Position numbers and translations under genes: made by a program. A DNA stretch of 64,000 nt from Reichenbachiella ulvae (GTDB lineage: Bacteria > Bacteroidota > Bacteroidia > Cytophagales > Cyclobacteriaceae): contig NZ_JAOYOD010000001.1 in assembly GCF_025833875.1 (NCBI RefSeq), positions 1,736,001 to 1,800,000 of the forward strand. The letters are read 5' to 3'. The notes under the pieces are model-generated. The model was not told the DNA's origin. It saw only the letters and a program-made list of their open reading frames with translations, and made no database searches. The first letter of the stretch is position 1. Every line of letters begins with the position of its first letter. Shown in pieces: positions 52,356-62,863 of the stretch.

Positions 52356-53834
52356 ATGAACAGACTAATACTCGCATTTACTGCACTCATTTTTATTACC
52401 CTGGCTTGTAAGCCTCAAGAGAAAGAAATGAGTGATTACAATCCAACAGGACAAAACAACGTGGCCTATCAATGGGGCAAAATAGCACTGGAAGCCACTG
52501 CCAATGACACTGACATGTTCAAACCTCGTCCTACAATCACCAGCCGCTTTTTGGGTCTCATATTTACTTCCATCTTTGATGCATGGACTCGTTTTGACGA
52601 AAAAGCCACACCAGTTTACTTATCAGGGGTAGAAAGACGTCCCGCGGCAGAAATGACTACCAAGAATAAAGAAATTGCCATCAGCTATGCTGCCTATAGA
52701 GCCATGTCCGAATACTACTATTCTGATTCTACTATGTACCGCGATTTCATGGAATCGATGGGTTTGGACCCGGATGACATGTTGCTAGATCCTAGTACAG
52801 CAGTTGGTATAGGTAACCTGGCTGCTAAGGCGGTCATAGAGGCAAGAAGAAACGACGGCTCCAATCAGTATGGAGAACTATCAGGCGACAGCAAAAAGCC
52901 TTACTATGATTACACAGAATATAGCCCTGTCAACTCTGTAGAGGAAAATGTTGACTTAGAAAAATGGCAGCCCAAGTACTTCACTGATGACATGGGTAAG
53001 AAATTCGCGCCGAGCTGCCTGACTCCTTACTGGCAACTCGTGAAGCCTTTGATGCTGGATTCTTCTAGTCAGTATAGACCAGGACCTCCTCCAGCAGTAG
53101 GCTCTGAACAATTGGCTCAAGAAGTGAAGGAAGTGGTAGAACTTCAAGCGAACCTAACAGATGAAAACAGAGCATTGGTTGAATTCATGAGGGATGGTCC
53201 AAAGTCTGTACAACAAGCAGGTCACTGGTTGATTTTCGCTCAAGAGGTTTCTATTAGAGATAACCACACCCTAGACGATGATGTGAAAATGTATTTTCTG
53301 GTTGAAGCAGTAGCTATGGATGGATTTATTGCCTGCTGGGATTCTAAAATGCATTATGATTTTGCCAGACCTTTTGCTTTGGTTCATGATTACTTCAAGG
53401 GAGAAGATATCTATGGCTGGGCAGGACCTGAGGCCGGTTGGAAAGATATGAAGGGGGAAGAATGGAGACCCTATTCTCCTAACTCATTCTTATGCCCTCC
53501 TTTCCCAAGTTATGTATCAGGTCACAGTACTATCTCAGGTGGATGTGCAGAAGCTTTGAGACTTTTTAAAGGGGACGACACTTTTGGATCGTCAGTGGAT
53601 TTGGTACCTGGCAGCCTAACAGAACCTAATAACATTGGGGATACAGTGACGCTACAATTCCCAACTTTCACCAAGGCAGGCGAAATGGCAGGTATCTCCA
53701 GAGTAATGGGTGGTTACCACATTCAGGCAGACAACATTGAAGGATTGAATCTCGGCAGAAATGTAGCCAGAGACATCTATAAAAAGTATTTGAAATTAGT
53801 TGGTGAAGACAGCAAACCAATTGCTGAGCTTTGA
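52356..53834 (+). CDS. Vanadium-dependent haloperoxidase/PAP2-like lipoprotein
   Basis: 492 aa. Lipobox 'ITLAC' (Cys18). The C-terminal half carries the PAP2/vanadate-binding signature: 'KMHYDFARPFALVHDY' (Arg), 'CPPFPSYVSGHSTISGGCAEAL' (S-G-H) and 'SRVMGGYHIQADNIEGLNLGRNVA' (R ... H). These match motifs that bind vanadate or phosphate. Halide oxidation is known for the family but many bacterial members are untested; an acid phosphatase is the alternative. Predicted extracytoplasmic. Confidence 0.87.
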   Translation: MNRLILAFTALIFITLACKPQEKEMSDYNPTGQNNVAYQWGKIALEATANDTDMFKPRPTITSRFLGLIFTSIFDAWTRFDEKATPVYLSGVERRPAAEMTTKNKEIAISYAAYRAMSEYYYSDSTMYRDFMESMGLDPDDMLLDPSTAVGIGNLAAKAVIEARRNDGSNQYGELSGDSKKPYYDYTEYSPVNSVEENVDLEKWQPKYFTDDMGKKFAPSCLTPYWQLVKPLMLDSSSQYRPGPPPAVGSEQLAQEVKEVVELQANLTDENRALVEFMRDGPKSVQQAGHWLIFAQEVSIRDNHTLDDDVKMYFLVEAVAMDGFIACWDSKMHYDFARPFALVHDYFKGEDIYGWAGPEAGWKDMKGEEWRPYSPNSFLCPPFPSYVSGHSTISGGCAEALRLFKGDDTFGSSVDLVPGSLTEPNNIGDTVTLQFPTFTKAGEMAGISRVMGGYHIQADNIEGLNLGRNVARDIYKKYLKLVGEDSKPIAEL

Positions 53835-53860
53835 TTTAGTTAGATTTGTAATAAGTAATC

Positions 53861-53893
53861 AAGGGCTTGATCTATGAATTAGATCAAGCCTTT
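53861..53893. terminator. Bidirectional terminator
   Basis: 13-bp stem (AAGGGCTTGATCT / AGATCAAGCCTTT, one G-T) with a 7-nt loop between the converging haloperoxidase-like and symporter genes. Confidence 0.85.
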
Positions 53894-53908
53894 CTTATTT
53901 TCCTACTA

Positions 53909-55579
53909 TTACTTTTTCCACTTATCGGGGAACAAAAGCTGAAATAGTAGAGACATCAACACCACACCTGCACAGCCGATGGCATTGAACCATAGATAGC
54001 CAATGTCGGTGCTTACGAACAATTGCAACACCAGATACTGAGAGAGCAAAGCAGCGGTAAATACCGCAGTTCCCTTCACATATTTGATAAAAAAGGCTAC
54101 CAGAAAGATCCCTAAAATATTACCATAAAAAAGTGAGCCCAGGATATTGACCATTTCGATGAGGTTCTCTGACTGGTGCGCCAAAAAAGCAAAACCTATG
54201 GCCATAAAGCCCCAAAGTGCCGTAATCAATTTGGAAGTCTTTACATAGTGCGTGTCACTCGCTTCAGGTTTGAAAACCCGCTTGTAAAAATCCACTGTCG
54301 TAGTAGAGGCCAGGGCATTCAATTCACCCGAAGTAGATGACATGGCTGCAGAAAAGATCACAGCTATCAACAGGCCAATCAACCCCTCTGGCAAATAGTT
54401 TAAGATAAAGGTCAGAAACACATAATCCGAATCCTTGGTCTTGATAGAGGCATCATGTTTGGCTATCAGATCTCGCATATCCTGGCGATTGGCCTCCAGA
54501 TCTTTAGAAGTATGTTTGAGCTCTTCCCTGGTAGCCGCATCTTCAGATTGGCTAAAAGACAACGCTGCTTCCCTCCTTTTCTCAAATAGCGTCTCATGCT
54601 CGCCAATGATCTCTGCCGTCACTCCAGGCACTTTGATCTCCAACTCATCAATCGAATTTTGATTGAAATGAACGGGGGAAGGATAGAAAATATAAAACAC
54701 GTAAAGCAGTGCGCCTGTCAACAGGATAAAGAACTGCATTGGGATTTTGAGCACCGCATTGAACATCAATCCCATTTTGCTCTCCGCCGTGTTCTTTCCT
54801 CCCAGATACCGTTGTACTTGCGACTGATCTGTACCAAAATAGGAAAGTGCCAAAAACAAGCCGCCCAATATCCCGGTCCATACAGTATATCTTTTCTCAG
54901 GATCAAAGGAAAAATCCACTGCATTCAGCTTGTCCAAACTTCCCGCCAAACTCAATGCCTCCATAAAAGACACATAGGGACTGAGATAATGAAGGATAAA
55001 CCCAAAAGCCACCACCATGCCAAATAGAATGACTGCCATCTGATGCTTCTGAGTGATACTGACTGCTTTGGTGCCACCGCTCACTGTATAGATAATCACC
55101 AATATACCAACCAGCAGGATGGTATAAGTCAAATCCCATTGCAGGATGGTAGATAGAATGATAGCCGGAGCATATATCGTGATACCTGCCGCCAAACCTC
55201 TTTGAATCAAAAATAGAAAAGCCCCGAGCAAACGGGTTTTCTTGTCGAATCGAGATTCAAGGTATTCGTAGGCCGTATAGACTTTCAGCTTATAATAGAT
55301 CGGAATAAACACAAAGGCTACAATGACCAACGCAATGGGCAAACCAAAATAGTTTTGCACAAAGGCCATCCCACTTTCATAAGCCTGGCCTGGTGTAGAG
55401 ATAAAGGTAATGGCACTGGCCTGAGTCGCCATCACAGAAAGACCAATGGTCCCCCACTTCATACTTTTTCCCGCCAATAGATAATCCTGCATACTATTGG
55501 TCCCCAGAGTTTTATAAACCCCAAAACCAACAATCAAACTCAATGTACCAAAGAGCACAACTAAATCAAGTACACTCAT
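53909..55579 (-). CDS. Sodium:solute symporter (SSS family)
   Basis: 556 aa with about 13 helices. 'MATQASAITFISTPGQAYESG' near residue 50 is the SSS sodium-site helix. 'ALSYFGTDQSQVQRYLGGK' and 'SSTSGELNALASTTTVDFYKR' are further family signatures. A cytoplasmic charged loop at 310-375 is rich in E, R and D. Imports a sugar, amino acid or organic anion with Na+. The start overlaps the stop of a 42-aa peptide gene (ATGA), and that gene overlaps the PIG-L deacetylase gene, so uptake is probably linked to a product of that enzyme. Confidence 0.93.
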   Translation of the reverse strand: MSVLDLVVLFGTLSLIVGFGVYKTLGTNSMQDYLLAGKSMKWGTIGLSVMATQASAITFISTPGQAYESGMAFVQNYFGLPIALVIVAFVFIPIYYKLKVYTAYEYLESRFDKKTRLLGAFLFLIQRGLAAGITIYAPAIILSTILQWDLTYTILLVGILVIIYTVSGGTKAVSITQKHQMAVILFGMVVAFGFILHYLSPYVSFMEALSLAGSLDKLNAVDFSFDPEKRYTVWTGILGGLFLALSYFGTDQSQVQRYLGGKNTAESKMGLMFNAVLKIPMQFFILLTGALLYVFYIFYPSPVHFNQNSIDELEIKVPGVTAEIIGEHETLFEKRREAALSFSQSEDAATREELKHTSKDLEANRQDMRDLIAKHDASIKTKDSDYVFLTFILNYLPEGLIGLLIAVIFSAAMSSTSGELNALASTTTVDFYKRVFKPEASDTHYVKTSKLITALWGFMAIGFAFLAHQSENLIEMVNILGSLFYGNILGIFLVAFFIKYVKGTAVFTAALLSQYLVLQLFVSTDIGYLWFNAIGCAGVVLMSLLFQLLFPDKWKK

Positions 55580-55704
55580 ACGAAGGCCCGGCTAAAAAAG
55601 TACAACAACACTATGATCACCAGCAGCAGGCCCAAAACAAAGGCATACATCTGTTTCCATTCCTTAAAAAACGGCGGTTTTTCTTCTATTGGGTCTTCCT
55701 GCAT
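55576..55704 (-). CDS. 42-aa single-pass membrane peptide, symporter partner
   Basis: The start ATG (55704) overlaps the deacetylase stop (TAATG) and the stop overlaps the symporter start (ATGA), so translation is coupled on both sides. The sequence has an acidic/Pro N-terminus ('MQEDPIEEKPPFFKEW') and one hydrophobic helix ('MYAFVLGLLLVIIVLLYFF'). Such tiny peptides accompany some SSS transporters. The tight spacing is strong evidence that it is real despite its size. Confidence 0.8.
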   Translation of the reverse strand: MQEDPIEEKPPFFKEWKQMYAFVLGLLLVIIVLLYFFSRAFV

Positions 55705-58181
55705 TATTTACCTATTGATATCAAATTCGTGAAAATTCTAAAGGCACCCGGCACACCTGCAGGCAGTTCTCTAAACCAAGAGTACCCTGTGTAGATGTAG
55801 TAGCCCTTTCCATATTCTGCTACCAGCAAACCACCATCTCTGGCCGGTTCGCCGGGATCGTTGGCAGAAAGTATGGCCTCAAACTCCGGACTCCATTCGT
55901 TAGGAAAATACAAGCCGCGCTCTTGCGTCCAATTATCAAAATCCTTCTGCGTAATTTTATTCGGTTGATTGAGCACAGGGTGATCTGATTTTAATATTCT
56001 CACTTCAGCATCCTCTACTGACACACGATCTCTCGAAAGTTTCAATTCATAAGGAGCAATCTCTTCCGTGACCAATCGATGCGAAGTATTGTATTGAACA
56101 ATTAAGGTTCCGCCCTCCTCTACATAGGTCATCAATTCTTTGTTTTTAAACTTGAGCGCATCTTGAGTATTGAAAGCCCTGATACCCAAAATCACCGCAT
56201 CATATGATGCCAACTCTTCCGCTTTGATATCAACGGCTTCTATCAGACTAACCTGATACCCTACTTGTTCTAAACTGGCAGGAATATCGTCTCCGGCTCC
56301 CGGAATGTAGGCGATGCGTTCTCCTTTCTTCTGAATATCCACATTTACGATCCTAGCCTCTGATTTAGACATCAATGTCTGTGTAGGAATGTGGTCATAT
56401 TCTATTTTTTGCAATTCATAATTGTACGACTGAGCCCCTATAGTCGCCACAGCGCCCATGGTTCCTTCGGACTGTGAAGCAGGAGGCGTAACGACAAATG
56501 TAAAGCTGGCTTGTTCACCTTTGTTTTCCAGACTGAACTTAGATTTCTTCGGTTTACTTTTCCAGCCATCAGGCAAGCTCAATTCTACCTTGCCATCAAT
56601 ACCATTCTTACCTGCTATTACGTTTACAGTCACTTCCTTTTCCTCTCCATTAGCAAAGACTACTACTTTGTCCGGTAGATTGACAAATACTGGAGGTGTG
56701 ATCACCACAGGCTCATACACTTCGCCCTCTACAGGATCATTTCTCTTATACACTACTGGCAATTTGTAATCCAGATAGGTCTCTCCATACTTAAGTGTGA
56801 ATACTGCTTGTAACGACGGATCATTTTCGGGCTTAGATATCAATTGAGGATTAGACACCTTATACATGCCCAATGTGCCCTTTTCTCGCAACCAATAAGG
56901 TTGTGAATAGGCCATTCCTTCCTTGATTTGATAAGTCTTATCCATATTCAGAGGTCTATTATCAAATAGCTTCTGGCGAACCTCAAAAGTTTGAATCCCC
57001 ATGATATCAACAGAAAACAAATCGAACTCCACGTCCGAACGATTGATAGCTTCTATACTCAGCTTGAGCTCATCACCTGGCACATAACTTTCCGCATTTG
57101 CCTTTACTTCCAGATAGAGTCCCGCACAGTCTTTGATCAATGATTTGATCTCTTCCATTTTGAGTGACTTCCAATAACCATCTTCCAACTGACTCAATTC
57201 CTCATAGGCTTTGATCAGATCTGGAATAATCAACTGAGGCTTACCTGCTTCAAAATGTAGCAAGGCATTGTCAATATGCGCCCCTACCTTTTTTCCTCCT
57301 TCGATTCTCGACCAGGTACTGTTAACTCCATCCATGAGATCAACAGTCGTACTGTCTCCATCCACATGATAAAAATACTCCTGAGCTTCTCCTCTACTAC
57401 CCGTAGAACCAAACCCCTGACTCTTGTGCATGCTGCGACTCAGTGCCGCTATTTCTGTATAGGACTGACCCAATAAAGGATTGTATCCTCCGAGATCTTC
57501 AGAGAGCAGGTTCTCAGGATGAAACTCCTCACCCGCTCTTTCAAAAAAGAAGCGATGCGTATTGAACAAAATGCGTTTAGGCTGCCAGGTCCCAAATTCC
57601 TTGGCAGATTCGGGATATGCATTCGGGTCAGCTGCCAGATTGAAGGCCTCATGTGCCAGGATAGCTGAAGCAGTATGATGGCCATGTCCTCCTCTGCCAT
57701 CCTCAGGAAAGCGGCAGATTACCACATCTGGCTTGTGCATTCTAAATACCTTGACAAAGTCTGCCAACACTTCCTCTTTGTTCCAGATATTGAAAGTCTC
57801 ATCTGGATTCTTAGAATAACCAAAATCATTGGCCCTACTAAAGTATTGCTTGCCCCCATCAGTGCGCCTTGCTGCCAGAAGTTCTTGCGTTCTGATCACA
57901 CCCAGCGCTTCTCTTATTTCCGGTCCAATCAGGTTCTGACCACCATCTCCTCTGGTAGCTGATAGATACGCCGTGTTAAAATGTCTTTCATTCGCCAGGT
58001 AAGTGATCAATCGCGTATTTTCATCGTCGGGATGCGCGGCTACATACAAGGCTGAACCTAATACATTGATTTTTTCTAAGCGGTGAAGGATTTCTGAAGA
58101 ATTGGGTTGGTTGGGTTTTTGAGAGAAACTAATTAAAGGGAGGCCAAAGAGTAAAATAACAAGCCTTAAAGTCATATTCAT
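55704..58181 (-). CDS. PIG-L family deacetylase (secreted, multidomain)
   Basis: 825 aa. Signal peptide (residues 1-20, 'LFGLPLISFSQ'). The LmbE/PIG-L domain (about 40-250) has the zinc motif 'AAHPDDE' (48-54), 'RGDGGQNLIG' and 'GRGGHGHHTAS' with the third zinc His. A NEW3-like beta domain ('VFANGEEKEVTVNVIAG') covers about 520-640. A C-terminal GATase1-like domain ('YDAVILGIRAFNTQDALKFKNKELM') follows. Removes N-acetyl groups from sugar derivatives in the periplasm. First gene of the operon with the 42-aa peptide and the symporter. Confidence 0.92.
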   Translation of the reverse strand: MNMTLRLVILLFGLPLISFSQKPNQPNSSEILHRLEKINVLGSALYVAAHPDDENTRLITYLANERHFNTAYLSATRGDGGQNLIGPEIREALGVIRTQELLAARRTDGGKQYFSRANDFGYSKNPDETFNIWNKEEVLADFVKVFRMHKPDVVICRFPEDGRGGHGHHTASAILAHEAFNLAADPNAYPESAKEFGTWQPKRILFNTHRFFFERAGEEFHPENLLSEDLGGYNPLLGQSYTEIAALSRSMHKSQGFGSTGSRGEAQEYFYHVDGDSTTVDLMDGVNSTWSRIEGGKKVGAHIDNALLHFEAGKPQLIIPDLIKAYEELSQLEDGYWKSLKMEEIKSLIKDCAGLYLEVKANAESYVPGDELKLSIEAINRSDVEFDLFSVDIMGIQTFEVRQKLFDNRPLNMDKTYQIKEGMAYSQPYWLREKGTLGMYKVSNPQLISKPENDPSLQAVFTLKYGETYLDYKLPVVYKRNDPVEGEVYEPVVITPPVFVNLPDKVVVFANGEEKEVTVNVIAGKNGIDGKVELSLPDGWKSKPKKSKFSLENKGEQASFTFVVTPPASQSEGTMGAVATIGAQSYNYELQKIEYDHIPTQTLMSKSEARIVNVDIQKKGERIAYIPGAGDDIPASLEQVGYQVSLIEAVDIKAEELASYDAVILGIRAFNTQDALKFKNKELMTYVEEGGTLIVQYNTSHRLVTEEIAPYELKLSRDRVSVEDAEVRILKSDHPVLNQPNKITQKDFDNWTQERGLYFPNEWSPEFEAILSANDPGEPARDGGLLVAEYGKGYYIYTGYSWFRELPAGVPGAFRIFTNLISIGK

Positions 58182-58263
58182 ATGGTTATATTCTGCTGTT
58201 TCAGTTTAACTATAAACGAAAGCTAAATTAACGACGAATATCCGAACGGGTTCCACAAGGCAT

Positions 58264-58294
58264 AAAAAAACCTGGTCTCTCCTCAGAGACCAGG
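58264..58294 (-). terminator. Terminator of subtilisin gene
   Basis: 10-bp stem CCTGGTCTCT / AGAGACCAGG; on the minus strand it is followed by seven T (58264-58270). It ends transcripts coming from the gene at 58480. The 298-bp stretch 58182-58479 shows nothing else clear. Confidence 0.88.
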
Positions 58295-58479
58295 TAGTAG
58301 TTGACCTACTTTAACCTAACCTATCTTTAATTTCTTTTTGAACAATATGTTGATACATGCATATTGAAATTAGTCACAACTGAACCGATGTTCATTTGTG
58401 CTTAGCCTTCATAGTTAGGGATTAAGAGGTAATGTAAAACCAAAAAACGGTATATGCAAAAGATCGATTTACAATTCAG

Positions 58480-61400
58480 TTAATGTTTGATCATTTTACG
58501 TTGGATTTCCTCCCCGTGCTGCCTGAACACCACAAAATAAATGCCTTTTGGTAAAGCCTCGGTCTGAAGTTGCAAATAACTCCCTTGATCAAAAACGTCC
58601 ACTTCCATTTGCTGCCCCAAAGCAGAATAAAGTCTTATTGAACTAACTTCCAGTCCCTCACCTTTAATAAAGTATGCCTCTTTGGTTGGGTTAGGATAGG
58701 TTAGCAAATCCCCAATATCGTGGCGCTGCAAGGGTTCGTCCACCAAATACCTCATACTAAGTGTATCCGTACATCCCTCGATTGATTCGGCTACCAACTC
58801 TATTTTATACTCCCCTAATTGATAAAAGGTATAATTTAATGTATCTGCTATTTCGACAAACTCATCTGCTACAAACCATTGATAGCTCGAAACCCCTTCA
58901 TGAGAAACTAGTGAAAACATGGCGCTATTGGCAAGACCAAAATCCAACATCTCTGGAGTGGCAACCAACTCTAAATCAAAATCATTTAACCTGACTTCCA
59001 GCTCCACCGCATTACTTTGATGGAAATCAGAAATATTGGTAATGTAAAAGGAAGTGTCTGACAAAACAGGCCCTAAAGTGGCACTGGTTCCCTTGGCTAC
59101 CAGTTGAGTCAGGGACTGATCAGCATAGAAAGCAAAATATTCACCATATAACGGTCTGGACAGCACCATCCCCCCTTTGCAAACCTCTCTATCTGTCAAC
59201 TCGTTAACTCCCGGTTGCGTACTTGTCTGAAAAGTCAAAGGCTTAGTAATTGAAGAAACGCAACCCATGTTACTTGTCGCCTGTAGTTGCACATTCATGC
59301 CTGACAACAATGACACGTCCATGATCAAAGATTCGTCACTACCCATCTGCTGTCCATCTACACTCCACTCGATCTGATTGGCTTCCTGGCTAATATTTTG
59401 AATCCTTACCATCTCAGCTCCACTGAGATCCATTGTGTCGGGGAAGTACATGAAATCTGCTACAACAGGATCCACTTCTACCTTCAGAGGCACTCTAAGA
59501 CTTTCATATTCTGCATCCATAGCACTCACATAATAAGTCTTCGTCTCCTGTAGAGCTGGCGTTTGCCAGCTAGCCCCTTCTGCCAGCAGCTCCCCTCCTT
59601 GTTCCAAATTGTAAACACGTATTAGAGCACTCGAGCTAGAGACTATCCTAACTCTCTCTCCGGCACAAATTGATTGATCAGTCACTGTAGGAACTACTCC
59701 TCTTTCTCTCACTTGATAGGTCCATTGGCCGGTACCTGTACATCCCTGCTCAGTCAGTATATTAAGATTAATCGCGTAATCCCCTACCTCATTAAAAACA
59801 GTAGTTGGATTCTGTGCTTTGGAGAAAAAACCATTATCGAATGACCAATCCCAACTGACCGCTTTTAGGCTCTGGTCGATGAACTGCACTCGATTGTTTG
59901 CATCATCACCTAAAAAATACATTTCTGGATCCATTCTCACCGACACCTCTGGATTGGAAATTCTTAATTCCATCTTATATAAATCTGAAGTATACCCCCC
60001 CTTAGTTTCGGTATAGTACAATACAGAATCTGCTTGCACATTTTCAATAGTCAAATCACCCCCCTCCAGAACTAAATTGGAACCCGCTGCATCCGAATAG
60101 ATGGAAAATGGATTGGGATTCTGTAAACTAACAGGATCGCCTTCACATCCAAAGGCCCACCAGTTGGAAGTGGGTACCATGATAAAATCGGCATACTTGG
60201 CTCGAGCCTTATCGGCATTCAATTGCAATTCTTCCAAAGAATACCCAAACACCGTTGCAAAAGTGACCTTCTGTGAGGACAAAGCATTCAAGGCTCCCAG
60301 ATCAGCCGTTAGGATTTGTGCTACATCATATCCATTGTCTCCACCAGCCAGGAGCTTCTCTTCGGTCAACAACTGATACTTTACCGAATCGCTTAAAACA
60401 CTATCAACTTCTATATGATTGCCCTGTGCATCTTTCAGGTCTAATGCGTGAAAAATGGGAGTCTGGTTCGTTAGCAAAAGCACTCCTGCCATTAGGCCGG
60501 AATTCTTTTGACTATAGGTGTAGCCCATCTGCTCGACTTCATCCCATTCCGAATAATTGGTCAGGGATTCTCCGAGATTGAAATCCGCATACAAGCCCAT
60601 TTTCATCTGCAACAAATCTTTCGGGGAGGTATTGGTCACACGGTATTCTTGAATCATAAAACCTCTCTCAGTAGCTCCATCAAATAGCAAAGCCTCCTGC
60701 TCAATCAGCAGCCCCTGCACATTCACTGCGCTGCTATCATTAAACATTCCTAGTGCATAGCTGGACGCATCATCCCTCTTGGCCATTTTTAAGGATTGTG
60801 ATGCCACAAAATCCTGTGACCGCTCGCTTTGCACAAAATCTCGAATCCAATTGTCCGATATAGAATCGGGATGATTACCAATGGCAATCCCTACCAGTCC
60901 TGCTACTTGCTCCCCCTCGTATCTCAATCCTGCTCCTTGAGCATACACATCAGCTCCATATGCGAGATTTCCATTGGAAGCGATGGTTTGCTGAATCTTT
61001 TGATTGTGCAACTGCAGTACTTCAGGCGCGGTGTAAATATGGAAATATTGAAAGTCCTCATATCCAGAGGCATCCTCATAGTTCATCCTAAAGCTCAGAC
61101 GTTGTCCTCTGTCAATTCCTTCTTTGACAATCATTTTGACTTCCAAGCCTTCTATGCTTTCAAAAGTATAGAGCGATCCCAATAACAGCTCCTCATTCAA
61201 GACTTCTACGAATTCAGATTCTGGTTCTATATGAACGCTAGCAGCATCCGTAGGTCTCAGTATATTCTCAAAGCTGAGGGAAACAGTTACTGTATCTCCC
61301 GGAAAAGCTCCTATCTCGAAGGGATAACTAACCGCATAATCATAACATCTAATAGAAGCGACATCTTTCTCAGTCACCGCCCTGAAAACATTGAGCCTGC

Positions 61401-62670
61401 CTTTCCCCAATTGTCCGGAATATTGATTATTTCCACTCACTCCATAGATATCATCTGCTGTCATTCTGATCTGCTCCATGATCTGAATGGCATTGTAAGA
61501 GGGGAACACAGATCTGACCAAAGCGGCAGTCCCAGCCACCTGCGGAGCAGAAAAGGAAGACCCTGTATTGACGACATATCCATCATTGATATTAGTAGAT
61601 AAGACGGATTGTCCTGGTGCCATGAGATCGATATGATAACTCCAGGTAGCATTATCGGCCTTGCGATCAGTAACCGTACTTTTGCCCACAGAAAGCACAT
61701 GATCATAGCTGGCAGGGTAATAATTGATCTCTGCATCTGTATTGCCAGCTGCAGCGACTACCACCATGTTTTTTTCTAAGACTGCATAGTTGATCACGTC
61801 CTGAGCAATCATTGAATACTGATCTGGCGAACCCCATGAAAGATTAATCACATCACAACCCAAATCAGCAGCATAAATAATGCTTTCGTAGGCATTGTTG
61901 AAAGTCCCGTCGGATGACCGGACCAACTTGATCGGAACGAATTTGCTATTGTATGCTACACCAGCGATCCCTAAACCATTGTTTGGTACAGCGGCAATCA
62001 CTCCTGCTACATTACTTCCATGCGAATTCGTTTCACCAGATGGGTAGTTGGGGTCGCTATCGCCATCAGCCACATCCCAGCCACGATAGTCATCGATATA
62101 GCCATTGTTATCATCATCAATTCCATTGGGCCAATCGGATTCATTGATATAAATGTTGTCCAACAAATCTTCGTGATCCATATCAAAACCCGTATCAGAG
62201 ACTCCAATGATTTGATTCGATCCGCCCTTGGTCACATCCCAGGCATCAAATGCCTGAATCACCCCCAAATAATCTTGCTCGCTCACTCGCTCGTCACTTG
62301 GCACTACAAGCACCTCAAACTTGGGTGTTTTTTCAACAGCCAAAACATTGTCATAAGAAGCCAATTCAGAAACAAGCCCTTCAACTTCACTCGTCTCTAC
62401 CTCGAGCCTGTATATCCCTTTTAGAAAAGCACTGCCGGGATTATGGGACCGGCGTCCGCTGGAATTGACTTCAGGCCGAATTGATCTGAGTGACTTTACC
62501 CCACTTTTGCCATTCAATTCTTGAATTGAAATTGTCTTGATCCGGCTTCTGCTCTGAATAGATGCATCTACAGTTTCATCGATTTTGATATACACCTCCT
62601 GCGTCTGCCCAAAAGTCTCCAATACCCCCAGAACAAACATCAACAAACAAAACAACCTCAATTTCAACAT
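58480..62670 (-). CDS. Secreted subtilisin-like serine protease (S8) with T9SS sorting domain
   Basis: 1,396 aa. Signal peptide at 1-21. Propeptide-like region to about 135. The S8 domain has catalytic Asp159 ('GVSDTGFDMDHEDL'), His217 ('NSHGSNVAGV') and Ser372 ('TGSSFSAPQVAGTAALV'), with oxyanion Asn310 ('AAAGN'). Several beta domains follow, including PKD-like modules ('WDWSFDNGFFSKAQNPTTVFNEVGDY'). The end is a T9SS type A domain ('LTYPNPTKEAYFIKGEG', 'IYFVVFRQHGEEIQRKMIKH'). Probably digests extracellular protein. Monocistronic. Confidence 0.95.
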   Translation of the reverse strand: MLKLRLFCLLMFVLGVLETFGQTQEVYIKIDETVDASIQSRSRIKTISIQELNGKSGVKSLRSIRPEVNSSGRRSHNPGSAFLKGIYRLEVETSEVEGLVSELASYDNVLAVEKTPKFEVLVVPSDERVSEQDYLGVIQAFDAWDVTKGGSNQIIGVSDTGFDMDHEDLLDNIYINESDWPNGIDDDNNGYIDDYRGWDVADGDSDPNYPSGETNSHGSNVAGVIAAVPNNGLGIAGVAYNSKFVPIKLVRSSDGTFNNAYESIIYAADLGCDVINLSWGSPDQYSMIAQDVINYAVLEKNMVVVAAAGNTDAEINYYPASYDHVLSVGKSTVTDRKADNATWSYHIDLMAPGQSVLSTNINDGYVVNTGSSFSAPQVAGTAALVRSVFPSYNAIQIMEQIRMTADDIYGVSGNNQYSGQLGKGRLNVFRAVTEKDVASIRCYDYAVSYPFEIGAFPGDTVTVSLSFENILRPTDAASVHIEPESEFVEVLNEELLLGSLYTFESIEGLEVKMIVKEGIDRGQRLSFRMNYEDASGYEDFQYFHIYTAPEVLQLHNQKIQQTIASNGNLAYGADVYAQGAGLRYEGEQVAGLVGIAIGNHPDSISDNWIRDFVQSERSQDFVASQSLKMAKRDDASSYALGMFNDSSAVNVQGLLIEQEALLFDGATERGFMIQEYRVTNTSPKDLLQMKMGLYADFNLGESLTNYSEWDEVEQMGYTYSQKNSGLMAGVLLLTNQTPIFHALDLKDAQGNHIEVDSVLSDSVKYQLLTEEKLLAGGDNGYDVAQILTADLGALNALSSQKVTFATVFGYSLEELQLNADKARAKYADFIMVPTSNWWAFGCEGDPVSLQNPNPFSIYSDAAGSNLVLEGGDLTIENVQADSVLYYTETKGGYTSDLYKMELRISNPEVSVRMDPEMYFLGDDANNRVQFIDQSLKAVSWDWSFDNGFFSKAQNPTTVFNEVGDYAINLNILTEQGCTGTGQWTYQVRERGVVPTVTDQSICAGERVRIVSSSSALIRVYNLEQGGELLAEGASWQTPALQETKTYYVSAMDAEYESLRVPLKVEVDPVVADFMYFPDTMDLSGAEMVRIQNISQEANQIEWSVDGQQMGSDESLIMDVSLLSGMNVQLQATSNMGCVSSITKPLTFQTSTQPGVNELTDREVCKGGMVLSRPLYGEYFAFYADQSLTQLVAKGTSATLGPVLSDTSFYITNISDFHQSNAVELEVRLNDFDLELVATPEMLDFGLANSAMFSLVSHEGVSSYQWFVADEFVEIADTLNYTFYQLGEYKIELVAESIEGCTDTLSMRYLVDEPLQRHDIGDLLTYPNPTKEAYFIKGEGLEVSSIRLYSALGQQMEVDVFDQGSYLQLQTEALPKGIYFVVFRQHGEEIQRKMIKH

Positions 62671-62816
62671 ATACGATCTTCTATTTCTAAAGCAAAACTA
62701 CAGCTAAGTAAGCGATAGATTTCTTCCCAAATCCCACATATTCTAACAATAAACCAGAATGTATAGACAAGACTCAATATAATAGTTGAATAAACTGACA
62801 ATATGTCGCATTTTTC

Positions 62817-62824
62817 TATCTTTG
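62817..62824 (+). promoter_or_regulatory. Promoter -7 element of miaB
   Basis: TATCTTTG, an exact TAnnTTTG match, 39 bp before the start codon. A clear -33 TTG is not obvious; CTGACA lies about 20 bp upstream. Confidence 0.6.
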
Positions 62825-62863
62825 CAGTTCGAAAAAATAGGTCTGTTTAAAGAAATCGAAGGA

